Counted from the stretch's first letter, positions 1-9,764 are shown. The stretch is DNA of 64,000 nucleotides from Pseudomonas sp. P7548 (GCF_013386585.1 NZ_JACARO010000015.1:62001-126000); one strand, 5' to 3'. Translations and numbers: made by a program. The notes: generated from the sequence alone by a model not told the origin.

Positions 1-1209
1 GTGGAACACCCCAACTTCGGCAATATCGTCCACGACCTGGTGCTGCTCCACAGCCTGGGCGTGCGGCTGGTGCTGGTCCATGGTTCACGCCCACAGATCG
101 AAACCCGTCTTGAAGCGCGTGGCCTCACCCCGGCTTACCACGAAGGCTTGCGCATCACCGATGCTGCAACGCTGGAGTGTGTGATCGACGCAGTCGGCCA
201 CTTGCGCATTGCCATTGAAGCGCGCCTGTCCATGGACATGGCTTCCTCGCCGATGCAGGGCTCGCGCCTGCGGGTAGCCAGCGGCAACCTGGTGACCGCA
301 CGGCCAATCGGTGTGCTCGAAGGGGTGGACTACCACCACACCGGCGAAGTGCGCCGGGTCGACCGCAAGGGCATCAACCGCCTGCTGGACGAGCGCTCCA
401 TCGTGCTGTTGTCGCCCCTGGGTTACTCGCCCACTGGCGAAATATTCAACCTGGCTTGCGAAGACGTCGCCACGCGCGCCGCCATCGACCTGGGCGCCGA
501 CAAACTGCTGCTGTTCGGCGCCGATCTGGGCCTGATCGATGAGCATGGCCGCCTGGTGCGCGAACTGCGCCCGCAACAAGTGCCAGCGCATCTGCAGCGC
601 CTGGGCAAAAGTAACTATCAGGCCGAATTGCTCGATGCAGCCGCAGAGGCATGCCGGGGCGGGGTTGGGCGCAGCCACATCGTGAGCTACGCCGAAGACG
701 GCGCCTTGCTCACCGAGCTATTTACCCGGGACGGCGGCGGTACGCTGGTGGCCCAGGAACAATTCGAGCAGGTGCGCGAAGCGGCGATTGAAGACGTCGG
801 TGGGTTGCTCGACCTGATCAGCCCGCTGGAAGAGCAGGGCATCCTGGTGCGCCGCTCGCGGGAAGTGTTGGAGCGTGAGATCGAACAGTTCAGCGTGGTG
901 GAGCGCGAGGGCATGATCATCGCCTGCGCGGCGCTGTACCAGATCGCGGATTCGGACGCGGGCGAGCTGGCGTGCCTGGCGGTCAACCCGGAGTACCGTC
1001 ATGGTGCGCGGGGTGATGTGTTGCTGGAACGCATCGAGACCCGGGCGCGGGCGCAGGGTTTGAAGACCTTGTTTGTCCTCACCACCCGTACCGCCCACTG
1101 GTTCCGTGAGCGCGGTTTTGAACCGAGCAGCGTGGACCGCCTGCCGTCAGCGCGGGCGTCGCTGTACAACTACCAGCGTAACTCGAAGATTTTCGAAAAG
1201 GCGCTGTAA
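1..1209 (+). CDS. argA: Amino-acid N-acetyltransferase (N-acetylglutamate synthase), 5' end cut by window
   Basis: Catalyses the first step of arginine synthesis, acetyl-CoA plus glutamate to N-acetylglutamate, in the cytoplasm. The visible 402 residues begin inside the amino-acid-kinase-like domain (VLVHGSRPQIE near residue 25) and finish with a GNAT acetyltransferase domain (roughly residues 265-400, with LACLAVNPEYRHGARG as the acetyl-CoA loop). ArgA proteins are normally about 430 residues, so about 30 N-terminal residues lie outside the window; the GTG at base 1 is an internal valine, not a start. The gene converges on the tauA-type gene, with a REP pair between them. Confidence 0.95.
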   Translation: MEHPNFGNIVHDLVLLHSLGVRLVLVHGSRPQIETRLEARGLTPAYHEGLRITDAATLECVIDAVGHLRIAIEARLSMDMASSPMQGSRLRVASGNLVTARPIGVLEGVDYHHTGEVRRVDRKGINRLLDERSIVLLSPLGYSPTGEIFNLACEDVATRAAIDLGADKLLLFGADLGLIDEHGRLVRELRPQQVPAHLQRLGKSNYQAELLDAAAEACRGGVGRSHIVSYAEDGALLTELFTRDGGGTLVAQEQFEQVREAAIEDVGGLLDLISPLEEQGILVRRSREVLEREIEQFSVVEREGMIIACAALYQIADSDAGELACLAVNPEYRHGARGDVLLERIETRARAQGLKTLFVLTTRTAHWFRERGFEPSSVDRLPSARASLYNYQRNSKIFEKAL

Positions 1210-1230
1210 CTAATAGCAGGGGCAGGTTTT

Positions 1231-1319
1231 TGTGGGAGCTGGCTTGCCTGCGATACAAGCACCTCGGTCTTTCAGTTGATCCGAGGTGATGCAATTGCAG
1301 GCAAGCCAGCTCTCACATT
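1231..1319. repeat. REP pair (inverted REPIN) between argA and tauA
   Basis: Two inverted copies of the GTGGGAGCTGGCTTGCCTGC unit face each other, about 40 nt apart. The interior carries a smaller stem (CACCTCGG with CCGAGGTG). The whole 89-nt element is nearly identical to the one at 38313-38399, interior included. Confidence 0.9.
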
Positions 1320-1328
1320 GGATTGCGT

Positions 1329-2315
1329 TTAATCTCGAGCGAATTTGTCAGTGACGAACGCCGAATAGTCCGGCAGCACCGTCTCAACCTTCCCCTGTTC
1401 CTTCAAGAACTTCGCTGTTTCCCCAATCGCCTTCGCCGTGCCGCCTTTAAGCAGCGCGTCGGTTTGCTGCGCCTGGGCGTCGGGGAATGTGGTGCCGGCC
1501 AGCAACTCAGGAATGTCGGCGGCGTTCGAGCCTGTCAATTTAGCGATTTTCTGCACGGGCTCGGAGTCGACTGTCCAGCTGTTTTTATGGGCGGCGTAAT
1601 CGGCGAATGAGTCGAGGGTGACCTTGGCAAACTTGGCCACTACGTCAGGATGTTTTTCGGCGAAATCCTTGCGGGCCACCCACACTTCAAAGGTGGGCGC
1701 GCCCCACAGGCCCACCTGGGCCGCGTCTGTCAGGGTTTTGCCGGTCTTGCGGATCTCGCCCAGGGCGGGCGACCACACGAAGGCGCCGTCAATATCGCCC
1801 CGTTTCCACGCGGCGGCGATTTCGGCTGGTTGCAGGTTCACGACTTTGACTTTTTTAGTGTCCAGGCCCCAGTGCTTCAACGCGCCGAGCAGGCTGTAAT
1901 GAGAGGTTGAGACAAAAGGCGTGGCGATGGTTTTGCCGACCAGGTCCTGCGGTGTGTCGATGCCGCTGCCGTTGCGCACTACCAAGGCTTCAGAAGCATT
2001 GATCTGCGCCGATACGATGAACGCCACGATCGGTAGATGGCGTGAAGCCGCCGCTGCGAGCGGGCTGGAACCCAGATTGCCGATCTGGACGTCGCCGGAC
2101 GCGATGGCCGTCACGACTTCAGGCCCACTGTTGAACCGGCGCCAGGCGATTTTCTCGCCGATGGCCTTCTCATAGAGGCCGTCGGCCTGAGGGACTTTGC
2201 TGGGGTCAATACCGGTTTGGTAGCCGATGGTTAAATCGGCCGCTTTGACACCAAAAGAAAGTATTAGTGACACAAAAACTGTAACAAATTGACGGGAGGA
2301 TGTGCGTTTGGCCAT
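1329..2315 (-). CDS. tauA: Taurine-type ABC transporter periplasmic binding protein (orphan)
   Basis: 328 residues with a signal peptide (cleavage probably after VKA, residue 25) followed by a TauA/SsuA-family binding protein. Family motifs include GNLGSSPLAAAASRHLPI, GKTIATPFVSTSHYSLL and GAFVWSPAL. It would bind taurine or a related sulfonate in the periplasm. In other pseudomonads tauA heads a tauABCD operon; here no ATPase, permease or dioxygenase follows, and the gene runs straight into a REP pair and convergent argA. It is divergent from the porin gene and close to the ssu operon, which fits sulfur-starvation control. Family assignment is firm; ligand is inferred. Confidence 0.88.
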   Translation of the reverse strand: MAKRTSSRQFVTVFVSLILSFGVKAADLTIGYQTGIDPSKVPQADGLYEKAIGEKIAWRRFNSGPEVVTAIASGDVQIGNLGSSPLAAAASRHLPIVAFIVSAQINASEALVVRNGSGIDTPQDLVGKTIATPFVSTSHYSLLGALKHWGLDTKKVKVVNLQPAEIAAAWKRGDIDGAFVWSPALGEIRKTGKTLTDAAQVGLWGAPTFEVWVARKDFAEKHPDVVAKFAKVTLDSFADYAAHKNSWTVDSEPVQKIAKLTGSNAADIPELLAGTTFPDAQAQQTDALLKGGTAKAIGETAKFLKEQGKVETVLPDYSAFVTDKFARD

Positions 2316-2685
2316 GATGGCGTCGCCTTTTTGATCGTGGGTGACGTATGCAACAGTACGGCCACACTAATCGATCTAAAAAAAGTCTGGTAAATACCCT
2401 TTAGGAATTAGCTTATGGAGCGGTTCGTTCCCCCGGACTTGTCCGCTTCATGGAAAGCCTTATTCCTGGATCGTATGAAAAAGAATGAAACAATTCTTTT
2501 TGGGTGTATGAAAAACTCATTACCCTGCAGGGACCAAATTAACTGCGGTTAGACGAAGGTAGTAGACACACAAGGTTACGATTGACTTGGTAGTCACTAT
2601 CTGGCGCTAATCGCGCATCTGTGGATCAAGGGCGTCAGACCCGAGACCTTAGAAATACAAAAATTAGAAATGAGAGGAGCGGTAC
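2316..2685. promoter_or_regulatory. Divergent control region between tauA and the porin gene
   Basis: 370 bp without a gene. A perfect 9-bp inverted repeat with 6-nt spacer lies at 2478-2501 (AAAAAGAAT, then ATTCTTTTT). A TTATTCC element precedes it at 2460-2466, resembling half-sites described for CysB-type regulators. A possible porin promoter is TTGACT (2582-2587), an 18-bp spacer and GCTAAT (2606-2611). Operator identity is inference; the repeat is seen directly. Confidence 0.5.
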
Positions 2686-4086
2686 ATGAAGAAGTCCACC
2701 TTGGCTTTGGCTGTAGCTTTGGGCGCAATTGCCCAGCAAGCAGGCGCTGCCGGTTTCATCGAAGACAGCAAGGCCACACTGGGTCTGCGTAACTTCTACA
2801 TCAACACTGACAACCGTGACGACGCTACCAAAGCGGCCGGTGCACAGAGCAAGCAAGAAGAATGGGGCCAAGCCTTCGACCTGCGTTTCACCTCGGGCTA
2901 TACCCAAGGTACTGTGGGTTTCGGTCTTGATGCAATCGGCCTGCTGGGCGTGCGCCTGGATTCGGGCGGTGGTACTAACGGCGCGACCAAACGCGGCGGC
3001 ACCAGCTACGGTTCCTACGGCGGCACTGTCTTCCCAAGCGAGTCCAACGGCAAAGCTGTTAACGACTTTTCCAGCCTGGGCCTGACTGCAAAAGCCAAGA
3101 TCTCCCAGACCGAACTGAAACTGGGCACCCTGATGCCTAAGTTGCCCGTTATTGTGTCCAACGACGGTCGCCTGCTGCCGCAGACCTTCCAGGGTGGCCA
3201 GATCACCACTAACGACATCAAGGACCTAACGCTGGTTGCCGGTCAGATCGAAAAGGCCAAGGGTCGTAACTCCAGCAACGTCGAGAACCTGTCGATTGCC
3301 GGTGCCAACGGTCGTAGTGCCACAGGTCGCGACAGCAACAAGTTCTACTACGCCGGCGGTGACTACAAAATCACCAAGGATCTGACTGCCCAGTACTACT
3401 ACGGCAATCTGGATCAGTTCTACAAGCAGCACTTCCTGGGCCTGCTGCATAACTGGGCAATCGGTCCTGGCGTGTTGAAAACCGACTTGCGCTACTTCAA
3501 TAGCCGCGACGATGGTGCCAACGGCCACGATGCGAACTACTACACCACCGGTGACTACGGTACTAACGCCGCTGGCGCTACCATCACTAAAGGTAAAGTC
3601 GACAACAACCTGTACAGCGGCTTGTTCCTGTACACCGTTGCAGGTCACACCTTCGGTGGCGGTTACCAGGTCAGCAACGGCAACAGCGACTTCCCTTGGT
3701 TGAACCAAGGCGACGGTTCCTCGGCCTATCTGACTACTGACATGCAGATCGCCAAGTTCGCCCGTGCCGGTGAACGTACCTGGCAAGCTCGCTACGCTTA
3801 CGACTTCGCCAAGGTTGGCGTGCCTGGCTTGACCGCCGGCGTGGTTTACCTGCGTGGTGACAATATCGACACCCGCGGCAACACCGGTACACCGCAACGG
3901 GCTACAAATGCCAATGGCGCGAACGAGTGGGAACGTGACATCACTGTTGCCTACGTCGTGCCAGAAGGCCCACTGAAAAACGTTGGTGTAGCCTGGAAAA
4001 ACGCTATGTGGCGCAACGACATTCCTGGCCAGCGTAACCAAGACGAAAACCGTCTGATCGTGAGCTACTCGCTGCCACTGTTCTAG
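2686..4086 (+). CDS. oprE: OprD-family outer-membrane porin (OprE-like)
   Basis: 466 residues: a signal peptide (cleavage near AGA-AGF, residues 21-22), then the FIEDSKATLGLRNFY start typical of the OprD family, and a C-terminal phenylalanine (SYSLPLF) as used for outer-membrane insertion. Length is about 20-25 residues above classical OprD. It forms a substrate-specific 18-strand channel; the substrate cannot be read from sequence. Strong Shine-Dalgarno AGAGGAG precedes the ATG. Its position between tauA and lsfA-ssu suggests uptake of sulfonates or sulfate esters, matching the arrangement I recall in P. putida. Confidence 0.88.
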   Translation: MKKSTLALAVALGAIAQQAGAAGFIEDSKATLGLRNFYINTDNRDDATKAAGAQSKQEEWGQAFDLRFTSGYTQGTVGFGLDAIGLLGVRLDSGGGTNGATKRGGTSYGSYGGTVFPSESNGKAVNDFSSLGLTAKAKISQTELKLGTLMPKLPVIVSNDGRLLPQTFQGGQITTNDIKDLTLVAGQIEKAKGRNSSNVENLSIAGANGRSATGRDSNKFYYAGGDYKITKDLTAQYYYGNLDQFYKQHFLGLLHNWAIGPGVLKTDLRYFNSRDDGANGHDANYYTTGDYGTNAAGATITKGKVDNNLYSGLFLYTVAGHTFGGGYQVSNGNSDFPWLNQGDGSSAYLTTDMQIAKFARAGERTWQARYAYDFAKVGVPGLTAGVVYLRGDNIDTRGNTGTPQRATNANGANEWERDITVAYVVPEGPLKNVGVAWKNAMWRNDIPGQRNQDENRLIVSYSLPLF

Positions 4087-4115
4087 TCGTCTGAGTCAAT
4101 TCCAAGTGTGCAAAA

Positions 4116-4142
4116 CCTTGCCCGGCGCAATGCCGGGCAAGG
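4116..4142 (+). terminator. Intrinsic terminator-like hairpin after the porin gene
   Basis: Perfect 11-bp stem (CCTTGCCCGGC at 4116-4126 with its complement at 4132-4142) and 5-nt loop, 29 nt after the porin stop. The following T tract is weak (TGTCTTGCTTTC), so efficiency is uncertain. Confidence 0.7.
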
Positions 4143-4269
4143 TGTCTTGCTTTCAGGTCGGGCTCAACCCCCGCAAGCCCTTCCCGAATCCCCTCTTGTA
4201 CAGCGTCTCAAGGCCTTCTCGAACCTTGAAAACGATGTTGCTCCTTGCTTGCACCCACGTCCAATGAAC

Positions 4270-4330
4270 AGATTTTTAATATTCCTATATCGTCTAGATA
4301 AATCGATATTTATTCTTTTTAAATAATCCG
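4270..4330 (+). promoter_or_regulatory. AT-rich upstream element of lsfA
   Basis: Contains TATTCCTATAT (4280-4290) and TTATTCTTTTTAAATAATCC (4310-4329). These share the TTATTC core with the region upstream of the porin and, inverted, with the region upstream of ssuE. Likely a sulfur-responsive activator site plus promoter; not proven. Confidence 0.4.
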
Positions 4331-4377
4331 CAATACATGCACAGTGGGCTCCATAAGCACTCACCAGGAGCCACACC

Positions 4378-5016
4378 ATGAGCCTAAGACTGGGCGACAT
4401 CGCCCCCGACTTTGAACAGGATTCCAGCGCCGGCAAGATTCGTTTCCACGAATGGCTGGGCGATAGCTGGGGTGTGCTGTTCTCCCACCCGGCGGACTTC
4501 ACTCCGGTGTGCACCACAGAGCTGGGCTTTACCGCCAAGCTCAAGGACGAATTTGCCAAGCGTGGCGTCAAGGCCATCGCCCTGTCGGTCGACCCGGTGG
4601 ACTCGCACCACAAGTGGATCGAAGACATCAACGAAACCCAGCACACCGTCGTCAACTTCCCGATTCTGGCTGATGCCGATCGCAAAGTATCGGACCTGTA
4701 CGACCTGATCCACCCGAATGCCAGCGACACCCTCACCGTGCGTTCCTTGTTCGTGATCGACCCGAACAAGAAGATCCGCCTGACCATCACCTACCCGGCC
4801 AGCACCGGTCGCAACTTCCACGAAATCCTGCGGGTCATCGACTCGTTGCAGCTGACCGACAACCACAAGGTCGCAACGCCCGCCAACTGGCAGGACGGTG
4901 ATGAAGTGGTGATCGTGCCGTCGCTCAAGGATGAGGAAGAGATCAAGAAACGCTTTCCAAAGGGTTACCGCGCGGTGAAGCCGTACCTGCGGCTCACCCC
5001 ACAACCCAACCGTTAA
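4378..5016 (+). CDS. lsfA: 1-Cys peroxiredoxin LsfA
   Basis: 212-residue Prx6-type thiol peroxidase that reduces hydroperoxides. The catalytic site DFTPVCTTE places the peroxidatic cysteine at residue 45 with the usual Pro and Thr nearby; the long C-terminal dimerisation arm of the Prx6 class is present (to PYLRLTPQPNR). Start chosen from AGGAG eight bases before ATG. LsfA is known in pseudomonads as a protein induced by sulfate starvation; here it sits between the porin and ssuE, as expected. A REP hairpin and a terminator follow, so it is probably transcribed alone. Confidence 0.95.
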   Translation: MSLRLGDIAPDFEQDSSAGKIRFHEWLGDSWGVLFSHPADFTPVCTTELGFTAKLKDEFAKRGVKAIALSVDPVDSHHKWIEDINETQHTVVNFPILADADRKVSDLYDLIHPNASDTLTVRSLFVIDPNKKIRLTITYPASTGRNFHEILRVIDSLQLTDNHKVATPANWQDGDEVVIVPSLKDEEEIKKRFPKGYRAVKPYLRLTPQPNR

Positions 5017-5024
5017 GGCTCAGG

Positions 5025-5100
5025 CCGCCATCGCGGGCAAGCCCGGCTCCCACAGTTGACCGCATTCCCCTGTGGGAGCCGGGCTTGCCCGCGATGGCGG
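5025..5100. repeat. REP pair forming a perfect 31-bp stem
   Basis: Arms 5025-5055 and 5070-5100 are exact reverse complements around a 14-nt loop; the unit is a GTGGGAGCCGGGCTTGCCCG variant not used elsewhere in the window. Confidence 0.9.
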
Positions 5101-5155
5101 TGGTACATCCACCACCGCATTGCGTTGTAAACCGAATCACATAGCAGGGGTTTTC

Positions 5156-5180
5156 AGGCCGTTTCGACGGCCTTTTTTTT
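5156..5180 (+). terminator. Intrinsic terminator of lsfA
   Basis: Seven-bp stem AGGCCGT/ACGGCCT with a TTCG loop (5156-5173) followed by eight T residues. A clean Rho-independent terminator separating lsfA from the ssu operon. Confidence 0.9.
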
Positions 5181-5332
5181 CGCCTGGAGAGGCCTGAATT
5201 GCATATGCACTTTAAGAATAAACAAATGAAAAAATAAGATTTATAGATATATAAATGTGCTGATAAGGTCTGTTCCATCTTGGCGACATCGCCACACAGC
5301 GAACCGCCGACACTTGCTCAAGGAATACCTGC

Positions 5333-5926
5333 ATGCTGGTCGTAACACTTGGAGGCAGTCCCAGCCAGCGTTCCCGCTCCGGGGTCTTGCTGGATAAAAC
5401 CCGTCAGTGGCTACAGCAGAAAGGCGTGGAAGTGGTGAGTTATCAGATACGGGACTTCCCGGCCGAAGACTTGCTGCACGCGCGCTTCGACAGCCCCAAG
5501 GTCATCGACCTGTTGCAGCAAGTCGCCAATGCCGATGGCTTGGTGATTGCCACGCCGGTGTACAAGGCCTCGTTCTCCGGCGCACTGAAAACTGTGCTGG
5601 ACCTGCTGCCTGAGCGCGCCCTGGCCCACAAGATCGTTCTGCCGATGGCCACGGGCGGCAGCATCGCCCACATGCTGGCGGTGGACTACGCCCTGAAGCC
5701 GGTGTTGTCGGCGCTCAAGGCCCAGGAATTGCTCCACGGTATCTTTGCCGAAGACAGCCAGATCGCCTATGGCGAAGGCAGTGCGCAGGCGCAACTGGTG
5801 CCGGTGCTTGAACACCGCTTGCACGAGGCCCTGGAAACTTTCTACAGCGCCATGGCCCGTCGCCCGAAACCGCTGGACCCTCATGTGTTGAATGAACGTT
5901 TGTTGAGTGCTCGCTGGAGCATCTGA
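5333..5926 (+). CDS. ssuE: NADPH-dependent FMN reductase SsuE
   Basis: 197-residue flavodoxin-fold reductase that supplies FMNH2 to the sulfonate monooxygenase SsuD. Visible features are the phosphate-binding loop [11 protein letters not shown] (residues 7-17) and PVYKASFSG (75-83), both typical of SsuE/MsuE. It is the first gene of ssuEADCBF; 94 bp separate it from ssuA. No strong Shine-Dalgarno is seen (CAAGGAATACCTGCATG, AAGGA ten bases upstream, is the best). Confidence 0.95.
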   Translation: MLVVTLGGSPSQRSRSGVLLDKTRQWLQQKGVEVVSYQIRDFPAEDLLHARFDSPKVIDLLQQVANADGLVIATPVYKASFSGALKTVLDLLPERALAHKIVLPMATGGSIAHMLAVDYALKPVLSALKAQELLHGIFAEDSQIAYGEGSAQAQLVPVLEHRLHEALETFYSAMARRPKPLDPHVLNERLLSARWSI

Positions 5927-6020
5927 GCCTTACCGGATTTTGTAGTACTCACCTTACTCAGCCGCCAACGGCCAAGCAGGTGCAGCCAACCCCCTAAACG
6001 CACTATTTGGAGAGAGCGCC

Positions 6021-6989
6021 ATGCGCACTGTCATCTTGCGTCGTGGTCTGGTCGCACTGTTTGCTGCGGCTGTGTCCTTCGGCGCCATTGTTCAAGCCCA
6101 CGCCGCCGAAACCCTGCGGATCGGTTATCAGAAATACGGCACCCTGGTGCTGCTCAAGGCCAAGGGCTCGCTGGAAAAGCGCCTGGCTGCCCAAGGCGTG
6201 AACGTGCAGTGGACCGAGTTCCCTGGCGGCCCGCAATTGCTCGAAGGCCTGAACGTCGGCTCCATCGACTTCGGCGTCACCGGCGAGACCCCACCGGTAT
6301 TCGCCCAGGCCGCCGGTGCCGACCTGCTCTACGTCGCCTACGAACCGCCAGCACCGACCAGCGAAGCGATCCTGGTACCGAAAGATTCGCCGATCAAATC
6401 CGTGGCCGAGCTCAAGGGCAAGAAAGTCGTGCTCAACAAAGGCTCCAACGTGCACTACCTGCTGGTACGTGCGCTGGAAGACGCCGGCCTCAAATACACC
6501 GACGTGCAGACCGTATTCCTGCCGCCCGCCGATGCCCGTGCCGCGTTTGAACGTGGCAGCGTGGACGCCTGGGTGATCTGGGACCCGTACCAGGCTGCTG
6601 CCGAGAAACAACTGCAAGCCCGCACCCTGCGTGACGGCACCGGCATTGCCGACAACCACCAGTTCTACCTGGCCACCAAACCCTACGCCGAAAAACACCC
6701 GGAAGTGATCAAGGCACTGGTGGAAGAAGTGCGCGCGGTGGGCGAATGGTCCAAGTCCAACCCGCAGGAAGTCACTGAACAAGTTGCCCCGCTGCTTGGC
6801 CTGCCGGCTGACATCACCCTGACCTCGGTGAAACGCCAGGGCTACGGCGCGCTGTTCCTGACCCCGGAAGTGGTCGCCGCCCAGCAGAAAATCGCCGACA
6901 GCTTCTACCAACTCAAACTGATCCCCAAGCCCTTGAACATCAAGGACGTCATCTGGACGCCACCCGCCGCCGTTGCCAAAGCGCCGTAA
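6021..6989 (+). CDS. ssuA: Aliphatic sulfonate ABC transporter, periplasmic binding protein
   Basis: 322 residues with a signal peptide cleaved probably after AHA (residue 28), then an NMT1/SsuA-type binding protein ([44 protein letters not shown]). It captures alkanesulfonates for SsuBC. GGAGAGAG precedes the start. It is distinct from the TauA-type protein at 1329-2315, giving the locus two sulfonate-binding proteins of different type. Confidence 0.95.
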   Translation: MRTVILRRGLVALFAAAVSFGAIVQAHAAETLRIGYQKYGTLVLLKAKGSLEKRLAAQGVNVQWTEFPGGPQLLEGLNVGSIDFGVTGETPPVFAQAAGADLLYVAYEPPAPTSEAILVPKDSPIKSVAELKGKKVVLNKGSNVHYLLVRALEDAGLKYTDVQTVFLPPADARAAFERGSVDAWVIWDPYQAAAEKQLQARTLRDGTGIADNHQFYLATKPYAEKHPEVIKALVEEVRAVGEWSKSNPQEVTEQVAPLLGLPADITLTSVKRQGYGALFLTPEVVAAQQKIADSFYQLKLIPKPLNIKDVIWTPPAAVAKAP

Positions 6990-7014
6990 TCCGACTTCTT
7001 CAGGAGACAACTCC

Positions 7015-8163
7015 ATGAGCCTCAATATTTTCTGGTTTCTGCCTACCCACGGCGACGGCCATTACCTTGGCACCGCCGAAGGCGCTCGCGCCGTCGACCA
7101 CGGTTACCTGCAGCAAGTGGCCCAAGCCGCTGATCGCCTGGGCTTCGGCGGGGTGTTGATCCCCACCGGTCGCTCCTGCGAAGACTCGTGGCTGGTGGCC
7201 GCCTCGCTGATTCCGGTGACCCAGCGTCTGAAATTCCTCGTTGCCCTGCGCCCCGGGATCATTTCCCCGACGGTGGCTGCGCGCCAGGCCGCAACCCTGG
7301 ACCGCCTGTCCGGTGGCCGTGCGCTGTTCAACCTGGTCACCGGCGGTGATCCGGAAGAATTGGCCGGTGATGGCTTGTTCCTCAGCCACGAAGAGCGTTA
7401 CCAGGCCTCGGTGGAGTTCACCCGCATCTGGCGTCGTGTACTGGAAGGCGAAACCGTGGATTACGACGGCCAGCACATCAGCGTCAAAGGCGCAAAATTA
7501 CTCTACCCACCGATCCAGCAACCGCGTCCGCCGCTGTACTTCGGCGGTTCTTCCGAAGCCGCCCAGGACCTGGCTGCCGAGCAAGTGGAAATGGTGCTGA
7601 CCTGGGGCGAGCCGCCCGCTGCGGTCGCGGAGAAAATCGAGCAGGTGCGCGCCAAGGCCGCCAAGCTGGGGCGTACCGTGCGCTTTGGTATTCGCCTGCA
7701 CGTGATCGTGCGTGAAACCAACGACGAGGCGTGGAAAGCCGCCGACAAACTGATCTCCCATCTGGACGACGACACCATCGCCCGTGCCCAGGCCTCCCTG
7801 GCGCGCTTCGATTCCGTCGGCCAGCAACGCATGGCGGCCTTGCATGGTGGCAACCGCGACAACCTCGAAGTCAGCCCCAACCTGTGGGCAGGTGTTGGCC
7901 TGGTACGCGGTGGTGCCGGCACGGCGCTGGTGGGCGATGGGCCGACCGTTGCGGCGCGGGTCAAGGAATACGCAGCCCTGGGTATCGACACCTTTATCTT
8001 CTCCGGTTATCCCCACCTGGAAGAATCGTATCGGGTGGCCGAACTGCTGTTCCCGCACCTGGACATCGAACGTCCCGAGTTGCCGAAAAGCGCCGGTTAC
8101 GTCAGCCCGTTCGGCGAGATGGTCGCCAACGACATCCTTCCCAAAGCTGCGTCACAGAGTTGA
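7015..8163 (+). CDS. ssuD: FMNH2-dependent alkanesulfonate monooxygenase
   Basis: 382-residue bacterial-luciferase-type TIM-barrel oxygenase that cleaves C1-substituted alkanesulfonates to aldehyde and sulfite, using FMNH2 from SsuE. Characteristic segments are [16 protein letters not shown] at the N-terminus, RSCEDSW (cysteine 55), [11 protein letters not shown] and [11 protein letters not shown]. The start at 7015 follows CAGGAGA and begins MSLNIFW as in the family; the upstream in-frame extension to 6973 overlaps ssuA and is rejected. Confidence 0.96.
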   Translation: MSLNIFWFLPTHGDGHYLGTAEGARAVDHGYLQQVAQAADRLGFGGVLIPTGRSCEDSWLVAASLIPVTQRLKFLVALRPGIISPTVAARQAATLDRLSGGRALFNLVTGGDPEELAGDGLFLSHEERYQASVEFTRIWRRVLEGETVDYDGQHISVKGAKLLYPPIQQPRPPLYFGGSSEAAQDLAAEQVEMVLTWGEPPAAVAEKIEQVRAKAAKLGRTVRFGIRLHVIVRETNDEAWKAADKLISHLDDDTIARAQASLARFDSVGQQRMAALHGGNRDNLEVSPNLWAGVGLVRGGAGTALVGDGPTVAARVKEYAALGIDTFIFSGYPHLEESYRVAELLFPHLDIERPELPKSAGYVSPFGEMVANDILPKAASQS

Positions 8164-8172
8164 GGCGCCGCC

Positions 8173-8961
8173 ATGAACTTTGAAAAATTGAGCCATCGCG
8201 TGGCCCCTTGGGTGCTGCCGATCCTGTTGTTGGCGATCTGGCAGTTGTCGGTGTCGGCCGGTTGGTTGTCGACGCGTATTCTGCCGGCGCCCAGCGCCGT
8301 GATCGAAGCCGGGATCAACCTGGTACGCAGCGGCGAAATCTGGACGCACCTGGCGATCAGCGGCTGGCGCGCGGGCCTGGGGTTTGTGATCGGTGGCAGC
8401 ATCGGTCTGGCCCTGGGCTTTATCACCGGTTTGTCGAAGTGGGGCGAGCGCCTGCTGGACAGCTCGGTGCAGATGATCCGCAACGTGCCGCACCTGGCGC
8501 TGATCCCGCTGGTGATCCTGTGGTTCGGCATTGACGAGACCGCGAAGATTTTCCTGGTCGCCCTCGGCACGCTGTTCCCGATCTACCTGAACACCTACCA
8601 CGGCATCCGCAACGTCGACCCGGCGCTGGTGGAAATGTCGCGCAGCTACGGCTTGTCCGGTTTCAGCCTGTTTCGCCAGGTGATCCTGCCGGGCGCGTTG
8701 CCGTCGATCCTGGTGGGCGTGCGCTTTGCCCTGGGCTTCATGTGGCTGACGCTGATCGTGGCGGAAACCATCTCGGCCAGCTCCGGCATCGGTTACCTGG
8801 CAATGAACGCCCGTGAATTCCTGCAGACCGACGTGGTGGTACTCGCCATCGTGATGTACGCCATCCTCGGCAAGCTGGCCGACCTGGCAGCGCGTGGCCT
8901 GGAGCGTGTGTGGCTGCGTTGGCACCCGGCTTATCAAGTGAATAAAGGAGGTGCGGCATGA
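8173..8961 (+). CDS. ssuC: Sulfonate ABC transporter permease
   Basis: 262-residue inner-membrane permease of the BPD_transp_1 type with about six hydrophobic segments and the EAA loop ([20 protein letters not shown]) that contacts the ATPase. Forms the channel for sulfonates with SsuB. Nine bp after ssuD; its TGA overlaps the ATG of ssuB by four bases, indicating translational coupling. Confidence 0.95.
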   Translation: MNFEKLSHRVAPWVLPILLLAIWQLSVSAGWLSTRILPAPSAVIEAGINLVRSGEIWTHLAISGWRAGLGFVIGGSIGLALGFITGLSKWGERLLDSSVQMIRNVPHLALIPLVILWFGIDETAKIFLVALGTLFPIYLNTYHGIRNVDPALVEMSRSYGLSGFSLFRQVILPGALPSILVGVRFALGFMWLTLIVAETISASSGIGYLAMNAREFLQTDVVVLAIVMYAILGKLADLAARGLERVWLRWHPAYQVNKGGAA

Positions 8962-9764
8962 CCGCTCAACAACCTCCACGCCTGTTGAAAGGTATCCCGC
9001 TGGCGGTGCGCAGGTTGCGCAAGGCCTTTGGCACGCGGGAAGTGCTCAAAGAGATCGACCTGCACATCCCAGCTGGTCAGTTCGTGGCTGTGGTCGGCCG
9101 CAGTGGTTGCGGCAAAAGTACCTTGCTACGCCTGCTGGCCGGCTTGGATAAAGCCAGCGGCGGCGAGCTGCTGGCCGGCTCCGCGCCCTTGAGCGAAGCG
9201 ATTGAAGACACGCGGTTGATGTTCCAGGAAGCGCGCTTGCTGCCGTGGAAAAAGATCATCGACAACGTGGGCCTCGGTCTCAAGGGCAACTGGCGCCCCC
9301 AGGCGTTGGAAGCCTTGGAAGCCGTGGGCCTGGCCGAGCGCGCCAATGAGTGGCCAGCGGCCTTGTCCGGTGGCCAGAAGCAGCGTGTGGCCCTGGCTCG
9401 TGCCCTGATCCACCAGCCGCGCCTGCTGCTGCTCGATGAGCCGTTGGGCGCCCTGGATGCCCTGACCCGCATCGAGATGCAGCAACTGATCGAAAACCTC
9501 TGGCAGAAACACGGTTTCACCGTGTTGCTGGTAACCCACGACGTCAGCGAAGCCGTGGCAATTGCCGACCGCGTGATCCTGATCGAAGACGGCGAGATCG
9601 GCCTCGACCTGATCGTCGACCTGCCGCGCCCACGTGCCCGGGGCTCACACCGCCTGGCTGCGCTGGAAGCCGAAGTGCTCAACCGCGTGCTGTCGTTGCC
9701 GGGCTCGCCGCCGGAACCCGAACCTGTTTCACCGCTGCCTACGCAATTGCGTTGGGCTCAATAA
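8958..9764 (+). CDS. ssuB: Sulfonate ABC transporter ATPase
   Basis: 268-residue ABC ATPase energising SsuC. Walker [10 protein letters not shown] (residues 48-56), signature LSGGQ (136-140), Walker B LLLLDE (156-161) and the switch region VTHD are all intact. Preceded by AAAGGAGG. The last 30 residues are proline-rich ([14 protein letters not shown]) and of unknown role. Confidence 0.95.
   Translation: MTAQQPPRLLKGIPLAVRRLRKAFGTREVLKEIDLHIPAGQFVAVVGRSGCGKSTLLRLLAGLDKASGGELLAGSAPLSEAIEDTRLMFQEARLLPWKKIIDNVGLGLKGNWRPQALEALEAVGLAERANEWPAALSGGQKQRVALARALIHQPRLLLLDEPLGALDALTRIEMQQLIENLWQKHGFTVLLVTHDVSEAVAIADRVILIEDGEIGLDLIVDLPRPRARGSHRLAALEAEVLNRVLSLPGSPPEPEPVSPLPTQLRWAQ

Larger units (their letters stand above)
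5017..5332. other. lsfA-ssuE intergenic region
   Basis: 316 bp without a gene. It holds, in order, the 31-bp REP hairpin, an intrinsic terminator, and an AT-rich stretch (5205-5265) with AGAATAA (5215-5221), the reverse complement of the TTATTCT found before lsfA. The AT-rich part is the likely ssu promoter region. Nothing else was seen. Confidence 0.7.

Noticed and set aside
3226-4041. Minus-strand open frame opposite the porin gene
   Set aside because: Opposite a full-length OprD-family porin; valine-rich composition without domain signals.
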